Shown here: piece by piece, positions 11,893-20,349 of the stretch
Position numbering within the stretch: the first letter of the stretch is position 1
Layout: each line of letters begins with the position of its first letter
NCBI RefSeq assembly: GCF_014201415.1
Contig: NZ_JACHEH010000006.1
Coordinates: 62,001 to 126,000 of the forward strand
DNA length: 64,000 nucleotides
Direction: 5' to 3'
Source: Chelatococcus composti
GTDB taxonomy: Bacteria > Pseudomonadota > Alphaproteobacteria > Rhizobiales > Beijerinckiaceae
Program-made: the position numbers and the translations under genes
The notes under the pieces: model-generated
Told to the model about the DNA's origin: nothing
Seen by the model: the letters and a program-made list of their open reading frames with translations, nothing else
Database searches by the model: none

Positions 11893-14433
11893 ATGCGCAC
11901 GACACGTTCTGTCCCCTTGTCTCGTCTTGCGGCGATTATCGCTCTCGCCGCCGCCCTGTTCACCGCCCATTTCTGGTTGGTCGGCCTGCCTGCCGCTGCA
12001 CAGGATGCGACGGCGCAGCCGCAGCCGGCGCAGGCAGCGCCGCCCCCGGCCGCCGAGGCGGGCGCTGGCCAGGATCCGGCGGCGCATCGGGCCCGGCTCG
12101 ACAGTGCCCGCGCCCAGCTCGACCAGATCGAGAGTGCCCTCGCCCGGCAGGATCTCTCGGAGGGCGACCTGCAGCGGCTGCGTGAGCTCCTCGCCACGCC
12201 CGCCGCCCAGATCGAAGCGGCGCTCACCGCCCTGGCGCCCAAGGTCGATGCCGAGCGGCAGCGCCTCGTGCAGCTCGGCCCGGAACCGGCGGCAGGCGCG
12301 ACGCCGGAGACACCGGAGGTCAGCAGCGAGCGGACCGAGCGCACGCGCGCACTGAAGGAGCTGGAGGACACGATCCGCCTCGCCAGCGCCCTGAAGGTGC
12401 AATCCGAGCAGATTCGCGCCACGCTGCTGGAACGGCGGCAGGCGGCCTTCACGCGCATGATCTTCCAGCGCTCGCAGGGTCTCCTCAGCCCGGGCCTCTG
12501 GTCACGGCTGGTAGCCGCCCTGCCGGGCGAGTTCGCCGCCCTCTCCACCGTCGCGGGGGACTGGCTCGCCACCTTCGAGCGGCGCGCCCGCAGCGGCCAG
12601 GCCCTGGTGCTGCTCGCAGCCATCGGCATCGGCCTGGCGCTGCACTTTGCCCGCGTGCGGCTGCTGCCGCATGTCGCGCGACGACCGGCCGAGGTGACGG
12701 ACCCGAGCCGCCTGCGCCGGTCCGTCACCGCGCTCGGCATCGTGCTGGCGCGGACCGGGCCGGTGCTCGCCGGCGCGCTGGTGCTCTATTTCGCCTTGGA
12801 GAGCATCCAGCTCCTGCCACCCCGCGTCGCGCCCGTCATCGCAACCTTCCTGACGAGCCTCGTTTTCCTCGCCTTCGTGCGCGCCCTCGCCCACGGCCTG
12901 CTCGCGCCCGGCCTGCCGGCCTGGCGCCTGGTGCCGGTGCAGGAGGGAACGGCGCAGAAACTCATCGCGGCGGTCACGACCGGCTCGGCGCTGGTCCTTC
13001 TCTTCACGACGGCAGTGCGCGCCGCCGAATCGATCGGCGCCGACTATTCCGTCCTCGTCCTGCTGCGTGGCCTCTACGCCACGACGATCGCGGGGCTGCT
13101 GGCCCTGACGCTGCACCGCACGCAGGGAGGTGGCGCCGAGGACGAAGCCTGCCTCGGCCCCTATGTGCCGGACTCCACCGCGGGCGGTCCGCTGCGGGCG
13201 GTCGGCTGGCTCGTGACGGCCGTCATCGTCATCGCCTGCCTTGCCGGCTACATCGCGCTTGCGAACTTCCTCGTCGAGCAGGTGCTCTGGGTGTCAACGC
13301 TCGCGGCCCTGCTCTACCTGCTGCTCGCGCTCGTCGAAGAGACCTTCGAGCACGCCGTGCGGCCCGAGAGCCGCTTCGCCCTCACGCTCCAGACGAGCCT
13401 CGGGCTGCGCCGCCGCGCGGTCGATCAGTTCTCGGTGCTCCTGGGCGGCGCGCTGCGCATCCTCCTTGCGGTCGGGGCCCTGGTGCTGGTGCTCGCGCCA
13501 TGGGGCATCGAATCGTCTGACATCCTCGCATCGCTGCGCCATGGGCTCGCCGGCATCCAGTTCGGCGAGGTCAGGCTTTCGCCCACGGCGATCGCCATCT
13601 CCATCGTCACGTTTCTCATCGTCATCTTGGTCACGCGGGCCGTGCAGCGCTGGCTCGACAAGACCTTCCTGCCGACGACCGATCTCGACGCGGGCCTGCG
13701 CAATTCCATCCGCACCGCGACCGGCTATCTCGGCTTCTTTGCGGCGGTCGCCCTCGCCACGGCGCAGATGGGCCTCAGTCTTGAAAAGATCGCCATCGTC
13801 GCCGGCGCCCTGTCGGTTGGCATCGGTTTCGGCCTGCAGTCCATCGTCAACAACTTCGTCTCGGGGCTCATCCTCCTGTGGGAGCGGCCGATCCGTGTGG
13901 GCGACTGGGTCGTCGTCGGCGACGAGCAGGGCTACGTGCGGCGCATCAACGTGCGCGCCACCGAGATCGAGACCTTCGACCGGGCGATGGTCATCGTGCC
14001 GAACTCCAACCTCATCTCCGGCGTCGTCAAGAACTGGGTGCACAACAACCGCGTCGGCCGCATCATCGTGCCGGTCGGCGTCTCCTACGATGCCGACCCG
14101 GAAGAGGCGGCGCGCATTCTCGAGAGCTGCGCCCGCGAGCATTCCGAGATCCTCAGTGATCCGGCGCCGACCGTGCTGTTCACGCGCTTCGGCGACTCCT
14201 CGCTCGATTTCGAGCTGCGCTGCTTCGTCGGCAACGTGGAAACCGCCGGCAGCGTGAAGAGCGCCCTGCTCTTCACCATCTTCCGCAGGCTGCGCGAGGC
14301 AGGTATCGCGATTCCCTACCCGCAGCGCGACCTGCATCTCCACGGCAGCGAGCGGCTGGAACAGGCCCTCGAACGGCTGAGCGACACCGCTCCGCCCGCC
14401 AGCACCGGCGAGACACCGCCTCCCGAGGGATGA
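11893..14433 (+). CDS. Large mechanosensitive channel, MscS family (DUF3772 type)
   Basis: This ~846-aa member of the large MscS/MscK class opens under membrane tension to release solutes on osmotic downshock. A signal peptide (to about residue 36, ending PAAAQD) leads a periplasmic, helix-rich DUF3772-like domain (~40-210). About ten membrane helices follow. The MscS core begins near 630 with the Gly/Ala-rich pore helix and VGIGFGLQSIVNNFVSG at ~641-657. The cytoplasmic beta domain (PIRVGDWVVVGD, VPNSNLISGVVKNW) and C-terminal alpha/beta domain end at ~835. Much longer upstream in-frame reading is possible, but the signal peptide fixes the start at the ATG at 11893. The stop overlaps the next gene (ATGA). 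Confidence 0.9.
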   Translation: MRTTRSVPLSRLAAIIALAAALFTAHFWLVGLPAAAQDATAQPQPAQAAPPPAAEAGAGQDPAAHRARLDSARAQLDQIESALARQDLSEGDLQRLRELLATPAAQIEAALTALAPKVDAERQRLVQLGPEPAAGATPETPEVSSERTERTRALKELEDTIRLASALKVQSEQIRATLLERRQAAFTRMIFQRSQGLLSPGLWSRLVAALPGEFAALSTVAGDWLATFERRARSGQALVLLAAIGIGLALHFARVRLLPHVARRPAEVTDPSRLRRSVTALGIVLARTGPVLAGALVLYFALESIQLLPPRVAPVIATFLTSLVFLAFVRALAHGLLAPGLPAWRLVPVQEGTAQKLIAAVTTGSALVLLFTTAVRAAESIGADYSVLVLLRGLYATTIAGLLALTLHRTQGGGAEDEACLGPYVPDSTAGGPLRAVGWLVTAVIVIACLAGYIALANFLVEQVLWVSTLAALLYLLLALVEETFEHAVRPESRFALTLQTSLGLRRRAVDQFSVLLGGALRILLAVGALVLVLAPWGIESSDILASLRHGLAGIQFGEVRLSPTAIAISIVTFLIVILVTRAVQRWLDKTFLPTTDLDAGLRNSIRTATGYLGFFAAVALATAQMGLSLEKIAIVAGALSVGIGFGLQSIVNNFVSGLILLWERPIRVGDWVVVGDEQGYVRRINVRATEIETFDRAMVIVPNSNLISGVVKNWVHNNRVGRIIVPVGVSYDADPEEAARILESCAREHSEILSDPAPTVLFTRFGDSSLDFELRCFVGNVETAGSVKSALLFTIFRRLREAGIAIPYPQRDLHLHGSERLEQALERLSDTAPPASTGETPPPEG

Positions 14434-14948
14434 CCCTGATGATCGAACGACCCTGCCAGCGCCTCGTGCGCCGCGCACTCGCCGCCGCCTCGCTCGCAGC
14501 CCTTGCCGCCTGCACCACCCCGCCGCCGCGGGAGCAGCAGCCGGCCTTCTACCGCTCGCTCGCCCTGGCCGGCGCGCGCATCGATGCCGAAAGCGCCGCC
14601 GGCATGATCTCCGCCTACCGCCGCAACCATGGTTTGCCACCGGTGACGGTCGACCCGGCCCTGCAGCAGGAGGCGGAGGCCGAGGCCCGGCGCATGGCGG
14701 CTGCCTACCGGCCGAGCTCGGCCGATGCGGTGAAGCAGCGGCTCGCCGGCGCAGGCATCAAGGCACCGGCGGTCAACCTCTCGGCCGGATATCACACCAT
14801 GGCCGAGGCATTTTCCGGATGGCGCGAGTCGCCGCAGCACAACCGCACCATGCTCGCTCCCGGTGCGACGCGCCTCGGCATTGCCACGGCCTACGCGCCG
14901 GGCTCGAAATACAAGGTCTACTGGGCGCTGATCCTCGCCGGCCCCTGA
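14430..14948 (+). CDS. CAP/SCP-domain lipoprotein
   Basis: This 172-aa predicted lipoprotein has a lipobox LAAC near residue 28 preceded by a basic and hydrophobic leader. The body is a CAP (SCP/PR-1-like, YkwD-type) domain, with SAAGMISAYRRNHGLPPV near the start, a region ending FSGWRESPQHNRTML, and the terminal segment YWALILAGP. CAP proteins are secreted or envelope-anchored; the molecular role of bacterial members is mostly unknown. The start codon overlaps the stop of the MscS gene, so the channel and this lipoprotein are probably translated together. A second ATG three codons later is possible. Confidence 0.85.
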   Translation: MTLMIERPCQRLVRRALAAASLAALAACTTPPPREQQPAFYRSLALAGARIDAESAAGMISAYRRNHGLPPVTVDPALQQEAEAEARRMAAAYRPSSADAVKQRLAGAGIKAPAVNLSAGYHTMAEAFSGWRESPQHNRTMLAPGATRLGIATAYAPGSKYKVYWALILAGP

Positions 14949-14980
14949 CGCACCGCCGGCGCAGGGCGCCCGGCCTGCGC

Positions 14981-15394
14981 TCAGGACGGCTGCTCGACTG
15001 CGTGGACCTTGAGCTGCCGCCGCTCGCCGCTCCTCGTCTCCCACGAGATCGACTGGCCGGCAGACAGGCCGAGGAGGGCGACGCCGATGGGCGTCAGGAT
15101 GGAGATGCGACCTGCCGCGATATCCGCCTCGCCGGGGAACACGAGCTCAACCGTCTGCACCTTGCCCGTCACCTCGTCCTCGAAGGTGACACGCGAGCCC
15201 ATGCCGACAACTGCGCTGCGCAGCTTGCTGGCGGGCACAACCTTCGCCCGCTCGAGCTCGCCCAAGAGATTCTCAGCCACCTCCGGCTGGCGGTCAGCCG
15301 CAGCCTCGGCCAGGGCGTAGAGGCGGTCGAAATCCTCCTGCGAGACCGTGATGGGGGGGCGGCGCAATGTGCGGCGCGAAGACACGATGGTCAT
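14981..15394 (-). CDS. rnk: Rnk/GreA-like transcription factor (nucleoside diphosphate kinase regulator)
   Basis: This 137-aa protein has a short N-terminal helical segment (VSQEDFDRLYALAEAAADRQ) and a GreA/GreB-type C-terminal FKBP-like domain (~45-130) with VVGMGSRVTFEDE, ILTPIGVALLGL and GQSISWE. Rnk binds the RNA polymerase secondary channel like Gre factors, but its coiled coil is short, so it lacks strong cleavage activity. The ATG at 15394 is chosen because the family begins close to this point. It converges on the CAP lipoprotein and is followed upstream by a 560-nt gap. Confidence 0.85.
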   Translation of the reverse strand: MTIVSSRRTLRRPPITVSQEDFDRLYALAEAAADRQPEVAENLLGELERAKVVPASKLRSAVVGMGSRVTFEDEVTGKVQTVELVFPGEADIAAGRISILTPIGVALLGLSAGQSISWETRSGERRQLKVHAVEQPS

Positions 15395-15954
15395 GGGAAA
15401 GAACCTCTTGATCAGATGTTCGCACCCGGCACGGCTCCTGCCGGGCAGAGGACTGCGGAACAGCTCCTGTGGCGTGGCCGCTCGTGGCCGGGCGCCACGC
15501 GGCCTCACGGCCGCGTCATGGAACGGTTGTCATGGGATATTGGTGGAAGGCCGGCCCACGCCGGCGGTCGTCGGGCAGAGCCCGGCGGCTGCCCCGAGCC
15601 CGGGCAGCCATTGGCCACACCGCGCCCGGGGCTATAGTCCCGCGATGAGGGAACCCGCGCGAAGCAGGAAACGGTGCAGTGGGGCGACCTTCGACATCAT
15701 GCCTTGAATATGGGTTCGGCCCGGCTGGCTGTCAAACGGGGCGAGCCGTCTGCCACATGTTTCCTGCAGCCAGGCCGGTGGAGGCGGAAAGACTGTGCTT
15801 GCACGAGCCGGCGGCGCCGGCAGGGCCGCAACTCCAGCCGCGGCTCGGCGACATCGCCGCGATCGATCGTTTAGCGCTGGGGGGCCGTGGCGCGGCCGTT
15901 GCCTCTTTTCTCCGCTCGCGGCCATCCAGCCCAGGCCTTGGCCCGAAAGGCAAG
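15395..15954. other. 560-nt gap between rnk and tRNA-Arg without a recognised gene
   Basis: No open frame here has convincing start signals or composition; frames on both strands are rich in Arg/Pro/Gly as expected by chance in GC-rich DNA. A 7-bp hairpin (CCCGGCA 15425-15431, TGCCGGG 15439-15445) lies just upstream of rnk and may be in its leader. Several further GC-rich inverted repeats lie between 15470 and 15620. GCTATAGT near 15632 is followed at 15645 by an ATG that opens only 20 codons. A small RNA cannot be excluded. Confidence 0.4.
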
Positions 15955-16031
<77 letters not shown>

Positions 16032-16051
16032 AACCGCAGCCCCTTTAGCAC

Positions 16052-16918
16052 ATGATTCTCAAAATTGCAGCGCGGCAGATGCAACCCATCGGGCTCGCAG
16101 TTGCGCTCACGGTGCTGCTCGCTGCGGCGCCGGCAAAGGCGGCAACCTGTGCTGGCAACGGCGTGGAAACCGCCCGCGTCGCTGCGGTCACGAGGCACGG
16201 CGACCTACGTCTCGAGGACGGGCGCACGATCCGGATCGCCGGGACGTTGCTGCCGCAGGAGGGGCCGGCTGCAGACGCCTGGCGTGGGCGGCTTGCAACA
16301 CTCGCCGGGGAAGAGGTCGCGCTCGCTGCCGTCGGGGCAGCAACGGATCGCTGGGGCCGCAATGTTGCCTCAATCTTGGTCGGAAAAAACTTTTCTGCTG
16401 TCTGGGACGTTCTCCCGGAACGCGCGTCAACCGATGCCGGGGGCGCTTCCGACATCGTGATGCTCGAGGAGCTGCTGGTGCGGAACGGCCTGGCGCGCGT
16501 GTGGCCCCAGTATGGCATAAGGGATTGCATAAAGATTCTGCTCACGGCAGAGACAAAGGCACGGCGCGAGGGGCGTGGGCTGTGGCGCGAAGCCGACCAT
16601 GCGGTGCGTGAGGCGGATGATCTCGACGGGCTTGCGGCCCTTGAGGGACGCTTCGCCGTTGTCGAAGGCACGATCGTGAGTGTGGGTGAGCGTGCGGCAC
16701 GCACCTATCTCAATTTCGGTCGCAACTGGTCCGAGGACATGACGGTCATGGTCTCGAAACCGATCTGGCGAAGGCTGCGTGCGGCGGGCTGGAGCGCAGC
16801 GTCCCTGAAGGGGCGCCGCGTGCGCGTGCGCGGCATCGTCGAGCTTCGGGGTGGCCCGCTGATCGAGGTGATGCGGGCTGAGGACATCGAGTGGATCGAG
16901 GTGGCCGGGACGGAATGA
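16052..16918 (+). CDS. Secreted SNase-like (thermonuclease fold) protein
   Basis: This 288-aa protein has an N-terminal signal peptide (cleavage near APAKA-ATC, residue ~34) and a staphylococcal-nuclease-like OB fold (~45-180). Family landmarks are RTIRIAGTLLPQEG in place of the usual VRLxGIDAPE, DRWGRNVASILV, LLVRNGLARVWP and ARREGRGLW. The first active-site motif has lost the Asp-Ala-Pro-Glu sequence, so nuclease activity is doubtful. The C-terminal third (VVEGTIVSVGERAARTYLNFG) resembles an OB-like nucleic-acid-binding extension. Its end overlaps the start of the M48 protease gene. An alternative start is the ATG at 16079. Confidence 0.75.
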   Translation: MILKIAARQMQPIGLAVALTVLLAAAPAKAATCAGNGVETARVAAVTRHGDLRLEDGRTIRIAGTLLPQEGPAADAWRGRLATLAGEEVALAAVGAATDRWGRNVASILVGKNFSAVWDVLPERASTDAGGASDIVMLEELLVRNGLARVWPQYGIRDCIKILLTAETKARREGRGLWREADHAVREADDLDGLAALEGRFAVVEGTIVSVGERAARTYLNFGRNWSEDMTVMVSKPIWRRLRAAGWSAASLKGRRVRVRGIVELRGGPLIEVMRAEDIEWIEVAGTE

Positions 16919-18399
16919 GCAGGTGGAGCGTCAGGACAGGTCGAACCGGGCCGGGGCGCGCCATGCGTCTGGCGGCCGGACTTCTCACGGCCCTTCTCCT
17001 CGCCGGCTGTGCCTTCGACGCCGATCGCCTGCCGCCTACGGCGCCCCTGCCGCCGGCGGCGCCGAGGCTGACCGGTATCGACCGGGCCGCGAGCCGCGAG
17101 CACCACCAGCTTGTGGCCGCGCTCGGCGGCGAGTACCGCCATGCCAGGGCAGAGCAGCTCCTGCAACAGGTGGTGGCGAGGCTGACGCCGGCGAGCGACC
17201 TGCCGGCCGAGCACTACCGCGTCACCATCCTCAACTCCCCCACCGTCAATGCCTTCGCCCTGCCGACAGGCCATGTCTATGTGACGCGTGGCCTCCTCGC
17301 CCTCGCCAACGACACGTCGGAGATTGCCGGCGTGCTGGCGCACGAGATCGCCCACGTCACGGCCCGTCACGCGGTGGCGCGCGCCGAGATGGAGCAGCGC
17401 TCCATGCTCGTCAGCCGCGTCGTCGCGGAAGTGCTGAACGATCCGGTGGCCGGCGAGATCGTGCGCGACCAGACGCGCCTGTCGATCGCCGGCTTCTCCC
17501 GCGCCCAGGAGCTCGAGGCCGACCGCATCGGCGTGCGCACCATCGCCAAGGCGGGCTACGACCCCTACGGTGCGGCGCGTTTCCTCGTCTCGCTCAGCCG
17601 CAACGCCGAACTCAACGGCGGCGCGAGCCGGACGGCGCCGGGGGAGAACTTCCTCTCCACCCACCCCACGACGCCGGAGCGTGTGTCCCAGGCCATTGCC
17701 GCGGCGCGGCTCGTGAGCAACGGGCGGCCCGGAGTGGCCGACCGCGACACCTATCTCAACGCCATCAACGGTATAGCCTATGGCGAGGACCCTGCTGATG
17801 GCGTCGTCCAGGGCCGCCGTTTCCAGCACCCGCGCCTCGGCATCACCTTTGCCGGACCGGAGGGGTTCCAGCTCGACAACACCGCCCAAGCCGTGTTCGG
17901 CGTCTCGCCCGACGGCTCGCAGGCCCTGCGCCTGGACGCCGTGGAACTGCCACCGTCACAGAGCCTCAAGGACTTCCTCGCCTCCGGCTGGATCGAGGGC
18001 ATGACGACGCAGGACATCGCGGAGACGACGGTTAACGGCCTGCCGGCGGCGACGGGCGTCACTCACGGCAAGGAGTGGCATTTCCAGCTGGCCGCGATCC
18101 GCGTCGATGGCGCCGTCTACCGCCTCGTCTATGCCTCGCGCGACAGCAGCAGCGCCGCCATCCGCAACTTCCGGCAGACGCTGGCCAGCTTCCGCCGGCT
18201 CTCCTCGCACGAGATCGCGTCCATCCGCCCGCGGCGGATCGCCCTCGTGACGGCGCAGCCCGGCGACACGGCGGAGAAGCTCGCAAGCCGCATGTCAGCG
18301 CCCGACCGGCCGCTGGAGCGCTTCCTCGTGCTCAACGGGCTGACAGCCGGCAAGCCCCTGACGCCGGGCTGGACCTACAAGATCATCACGGAGGATTGA
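16915..18399 (+). CDS. M48-family metalloprotease lipoprotein
   Basis: This 494-aa envelope protease is related to BepA/YfgC and Oma1. Its lipobox LLAGC lies near residue 30. The M48 domain (~60-260) carries zinc motif HEIAH (LAHEIAHVTARHAV) and the third ligand Glu in QELEADRIGVRTIAKAG. A region with a FLSTHPTTPERV segment follows, then a further beta-rich domain (~290-430). The last 50 residues (ALVTAQPGDTAEKLASRM...TPGWTYKII) look like a LysM-type cell-wall-binding unit. BepA homologues degrade or chaperone outer-membrane proteins. The ATG overlaps the SNase stop (ATGA); an ATG at 16963 directly before the signal peptide is the alternative start. Confidence 0.9.
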   Translation: MSRWSVRTGRTGPGRAMRLAAGLLTALLLAGCAFDADRLPPTAPLPPAAPRLTGIDRAASREHHQLVAALGGEYRHARAEQLLQQVVARLTPASDLPAEHYRVTILNSPTVNAFALPTGHVYVTRGLLALANDTSEIAGVLAHEIAHVTARHAVARAEMEQRSMLVSRVVAEVLNDPVAGEIVRDQTRLSIAGFSRAQELEADRIGVRTIAKAGYDPYGAARFLVSLSRNAELNGGASRTAPGENFLSTHPTTPERVSQAIAAARLVSNGRPGVADRDTYLNAINGIAYGEDPADGVVQGRRFQHPRLGITFAGPEGFQLDNTAQAVFGVSPDGSQALRLDAVELPPSQSLKDFLASGWIEGMTTQDIAETTVNGLPAATGVTHGKEWHFQLAAIRVDGAVYRLVYASRDSSSAAIRNFRQTLASFRRLSSHEIASIRPRRIALVTAQPGDTAEKLASRMSAPDRPLERFLVLNGLTAGKPLTPGWTYKIITED

Positions 18400-18500
18400 T
18401 CGGCAGCGCAGTCCCGGGGGCAGCCTTGCGTCCGGCTGCACCGGGCGGGCTGCCCGTGCGCGATCGCGCCCGAGCGGCAACAAGGCCCGGCCATCCGGGC

Positions 18501-18529
18501 AAACAAAAGCCCGGCATCTCTGCCGGGCT
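18501..18529 (-). terminator. Rho-independent terminator of carD
   Basis: On the minus strand AGCCCGGCA-GAGA-TGCCGGGCT (18529-18508) is a perfect 9-bp stem followed by TTTGTTT, 20 nt after the carD stop. A second, smaller hairpin (18485-18500) lies next to it between the convergent genes. Confidence 0.85.
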
Positions 18530-18548
18530 CTTGCTGCGTGAAAGGTGG

Positions 18549-19133
18549 TCAGGCTGCCTCTTCCTGCACATCCTCGCCGTCGAGGTCGGCATCGGCCGGC
18601 GCCTTGGCGGCCCGCTTGGGCGACTTGGCGAGGCTGTCCTCGATGAGCTTCAGCGCCTCGGTCTCCGTGATGCGGTTGACCGCCGAGATCTCGCGCACCA
18701 TCCGGTCGAGCGCGGCCTCGTAGAGCTGCCGCTCGCTGTAGGACTGCTCCGGCTGGGCGTCCGAGCGGTGCAGGTCGCGCACCACCTCGGCGATGGCGAT
18801 CAGATCACCCGAATTGATCTTGGCCTCGTACTCCTGAGCACGACGCGACCACATCGTGCGCTTGACGCGCGCGCGGCCAGTCAGCGTCTCGAGCGCCTTG
18901 GCGACCATAGGGGTCTCGGCGAGCTTGCGCATGCCCACGCTGGCCGCCTTCGTGGTCGGCACGCGCAGGGTCATCTTGTCTTTCTCGAACGTGATGACGA
19001 ACAGTTCCAGCTTGAAACCGGCGACCTCCTGCTCCTCGATGGCGACGATCTGGCCGACGCCATGAGCGGGATAGACGATGGATTCCCCCGTCTTGAAACC
19101 CTGACGCTGGGCGGTCTTCTTGGCATTCGTCAT
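18549..19133 (-). CDS. carD: CarD-family transcription regulator
   Basis: This 194-aa protein has the CarD/TRCF RNA-polymerase-interacting domain at the N-terminus (~10-70; GESIVYPAHGVGQIVAIEEQ). A helical DNA-binding C-terminal domain follows (~75-165), ending in a Lys/Ala/Glu-rich acidic tail. CarD binds the RNA polymerase beta subunit and stabilises open complexes at housekeeping and rRNA promoters. The ATG at 19133 is preceded by AGGAGG at about 12-nt spacing. Its leader holds a long perfect inverted repeat, and it lies downstream of fdxA on the same strand, as in many Rhizobiales. Confidence 0.95.
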   Translation of the reverse strand: MTNAKKTAQRQGFKTGESIVYPAHGVGQIVAIEEQEVAGFKLELFVITFEKDKMTLRVPTTKAASVGMRKLAETPMVAKALETLTGRARVKRTMWSRRAQEYEAKINSGDLIAIAEVVRDLHRSDAQPEQSYSERQLYEAALDRMVREISAVNRITETEALKLIEDSLAKSPKRAAKAPADADLDGEDVQEEAA

Positions 19134-19181
19134 GATAGTGGTCGCCTCCTGTCGCACTCGCCTCGCAGCGGACGATACGCT

Positions 19182-19213
19182 CCACCACCGGGAAGGCTGG
19201 TTCACGGTGGTGG
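19182..19213 (-). promoter_or_regulatory. 9-bp hairpin in the carD leader
   Basis: CCACCACCG (19182-19190) and CGGTGGTGG (19205-19213) are a perfect 9-bp inverted repeat around a 14-nt loop, about 50 nt upstream of the carD start. It is not followed by a T-run on the minus strand, so it may be an RNA structure controlling translation or an operator. Confidence 0.45.
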
Positions 19214-19466
19214 CACAACATCAGCGGGGCCGGAGTGACGTCTCCGCCTCGCAACCAGTCTCAGTCGATGAACTCGTGACGCACAAAGGCCTTGGGCGCC
19301 TGCGCGGCCTCGCAGGTTCCGATACCGACGTTCGTTGGCTGAACTGAAGTACGGCGAAAACGACCGTGCCCGTGCGCTAACCGACTGTAGGCCCACAACC
19401 TATCATAAAATGCGCTGAAAATCAAAGGCCTACCGCGCCGCAGCCTCGCTGCGCACGCCCAGACGA
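19214..19466. other. carD upstream region / fdxA downstream region
   Basis: No gene is seen. A 7-bp inverted repeat, GTAGGCC (19387-19393) and GGCCTAC (19427-19433), brackets a 33-bp AT-rich core. On the minus strand the core contains TTGATT and TATGATAGGTT and is the likely carD promoter zone. CGCAGC-CTC-GCTGCG (19439-19453), just after the fdxA stop, is a small hairpin without a T-run. Confidence 0.45.
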
Positions 19467-19805
19467 TCAATCTCCCTGGCCCGGTTCAGGCGAAAAATAC
19501 TTCTCAAACTTGCCGGGAACGCCATCGAACTCCTTGGCGTCCGGCGGCGGCTCGCGCTTCTGCGTGACATTCGGCCAAACCTTGGCGTAGTCCGCATTGA
19601 GCTTCAACCAGTTCTCGAGGTTGGGCTCGGTATCCGGCTTGATCGCCTCGGCAGGACACTCGGGCTCGCAAACCCCGCAATCGATACACTCGTCCGGATG
19701 GATGACGAGCATGTTTTCGCCCTCGTAGAAACAGTCGACCGGGCAAACTTCGACGCAATCCATATACTTGCAACGAATGCAGTTGTCGGTGACGACGTAG
19801 GTCAT
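19467..19805 (-). CDS. fdxA: 7Fe ferredoxin FdxA
   Basis: This is a 112-aa 7Fe ferredoxin with one [3Fe-4S] and one [4Fe-4S] cluster. The ligands fit exactly: Cys9, Cys17 and Cys50 for the 3Fe cluster; Cys21, Cys40, Cys43 and Cys46 for the 4Fe cluster. Non-ligand Cys12 and Cys25 are also present. The extended C-terminal half ([20 protein letters not shown]) is typical of the ferredoxin II type. It is a small cytoplasmic electron carrier whose partners here are unknown. The start is supported by AGGAG 7 nt upstream. It belongs to the order helicase, S4 protein, fdxA, carD conserved in Rhizobiales. Confidence 0.97.
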   Translation of the reverse strand: MTYVVTDNCIRCKYMDCVEVCPVDCFYEGENMLVIHPDECIDCGVCEPECPAEAIKPDTEPNLENWLKLNADYAKVWPNVTQKREPPPDAKEFDGVPGKFEKYFSPEPGQGD

Positions 19806-20010
19806 CCGCTTCTCCTGCTGCCAGGTCCCGTCTCAGGAGGCGTGGGCCTCGCCTCCTTCCGTCAGTATGAAAGCGCGCTCTACCCTCTCCCGACCGTCAA
19901 CGCAAGCGACGTGTCGTCGCGCACTGCTGGCGAGAGCGGCATCCTGCAGCGCAATGTCGCAGCCCGCCCGTCTCCCTTGGTCTGCCGCCCTGGAGGCGGC
20001 CGGTGTGCAG

Positions 20011-20307
20011 TCATTCACGGGGCGCGGGTCCGTCCTGCAAATTTTCGACATATAGAGTGCGCGCTTCTGCCGCAGGCCCGCGCCGGGTGCCGAGGGCGAC
20101 CACCCTGACGACGAACGTGCCATGCGCCAGGGCGATGGTGAGGACATCGCCCTTGCCGATGCGCCGGGCAGGATCCTCCATGCGCCGGCCGTTTACGCGC
20201 ACGTGGCCGGCCGTCACCAGCTTGGCGGCAAGCGTGCGGCTCTTGGCCATGCGCGCGTGCCACAGCCACTTGTCGAGACGCAGTCGCTCGGCTTCCTGCT
20301 CCGCCAT
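20011..20307 (-). CDS. S4-domain RNA-binding protein (Hsp15-like)
   Basis: This 98-aa protein is almost entirely an S4 RNA-binding domain, starting LRLDKWLWHARMAKSRTLAA and continuing through VRVNGRRMEDPARRIGKGD. Hsp15 (HslR) binds stalled 50S subunits carrying peptidyl-tRNA and helps recycle them in E. coli; a similar role is inferred. It lies 42 nt downstream of the SUV3-like helicase gene on the same strand, which suggests shared RNA or ribosome metabolism. Confidence 0.88.
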   Translation of the reverse strand: MAEQEAERLRLDKWLWHARMAKSRTLAAKLVTAGHVRVNGRRMEDPARRIGKGDVLTIALAHGTFVVRVVALGTRRGPAAEARTLYVENLQDGPAPRE

Positions 20308-20349
20308 GCACTCCGCCCGCGCGGGCGGCGGGGCGCCGGCCCCTCCGCC

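Noticed and set aside
15632-15925. 97-aa minus-strand open frame in the rnk-tRNA gap.
   Set aside because: Arg/Pro/Ala-rich, no ribosome-binding site and no family resemblance; treated as chance.
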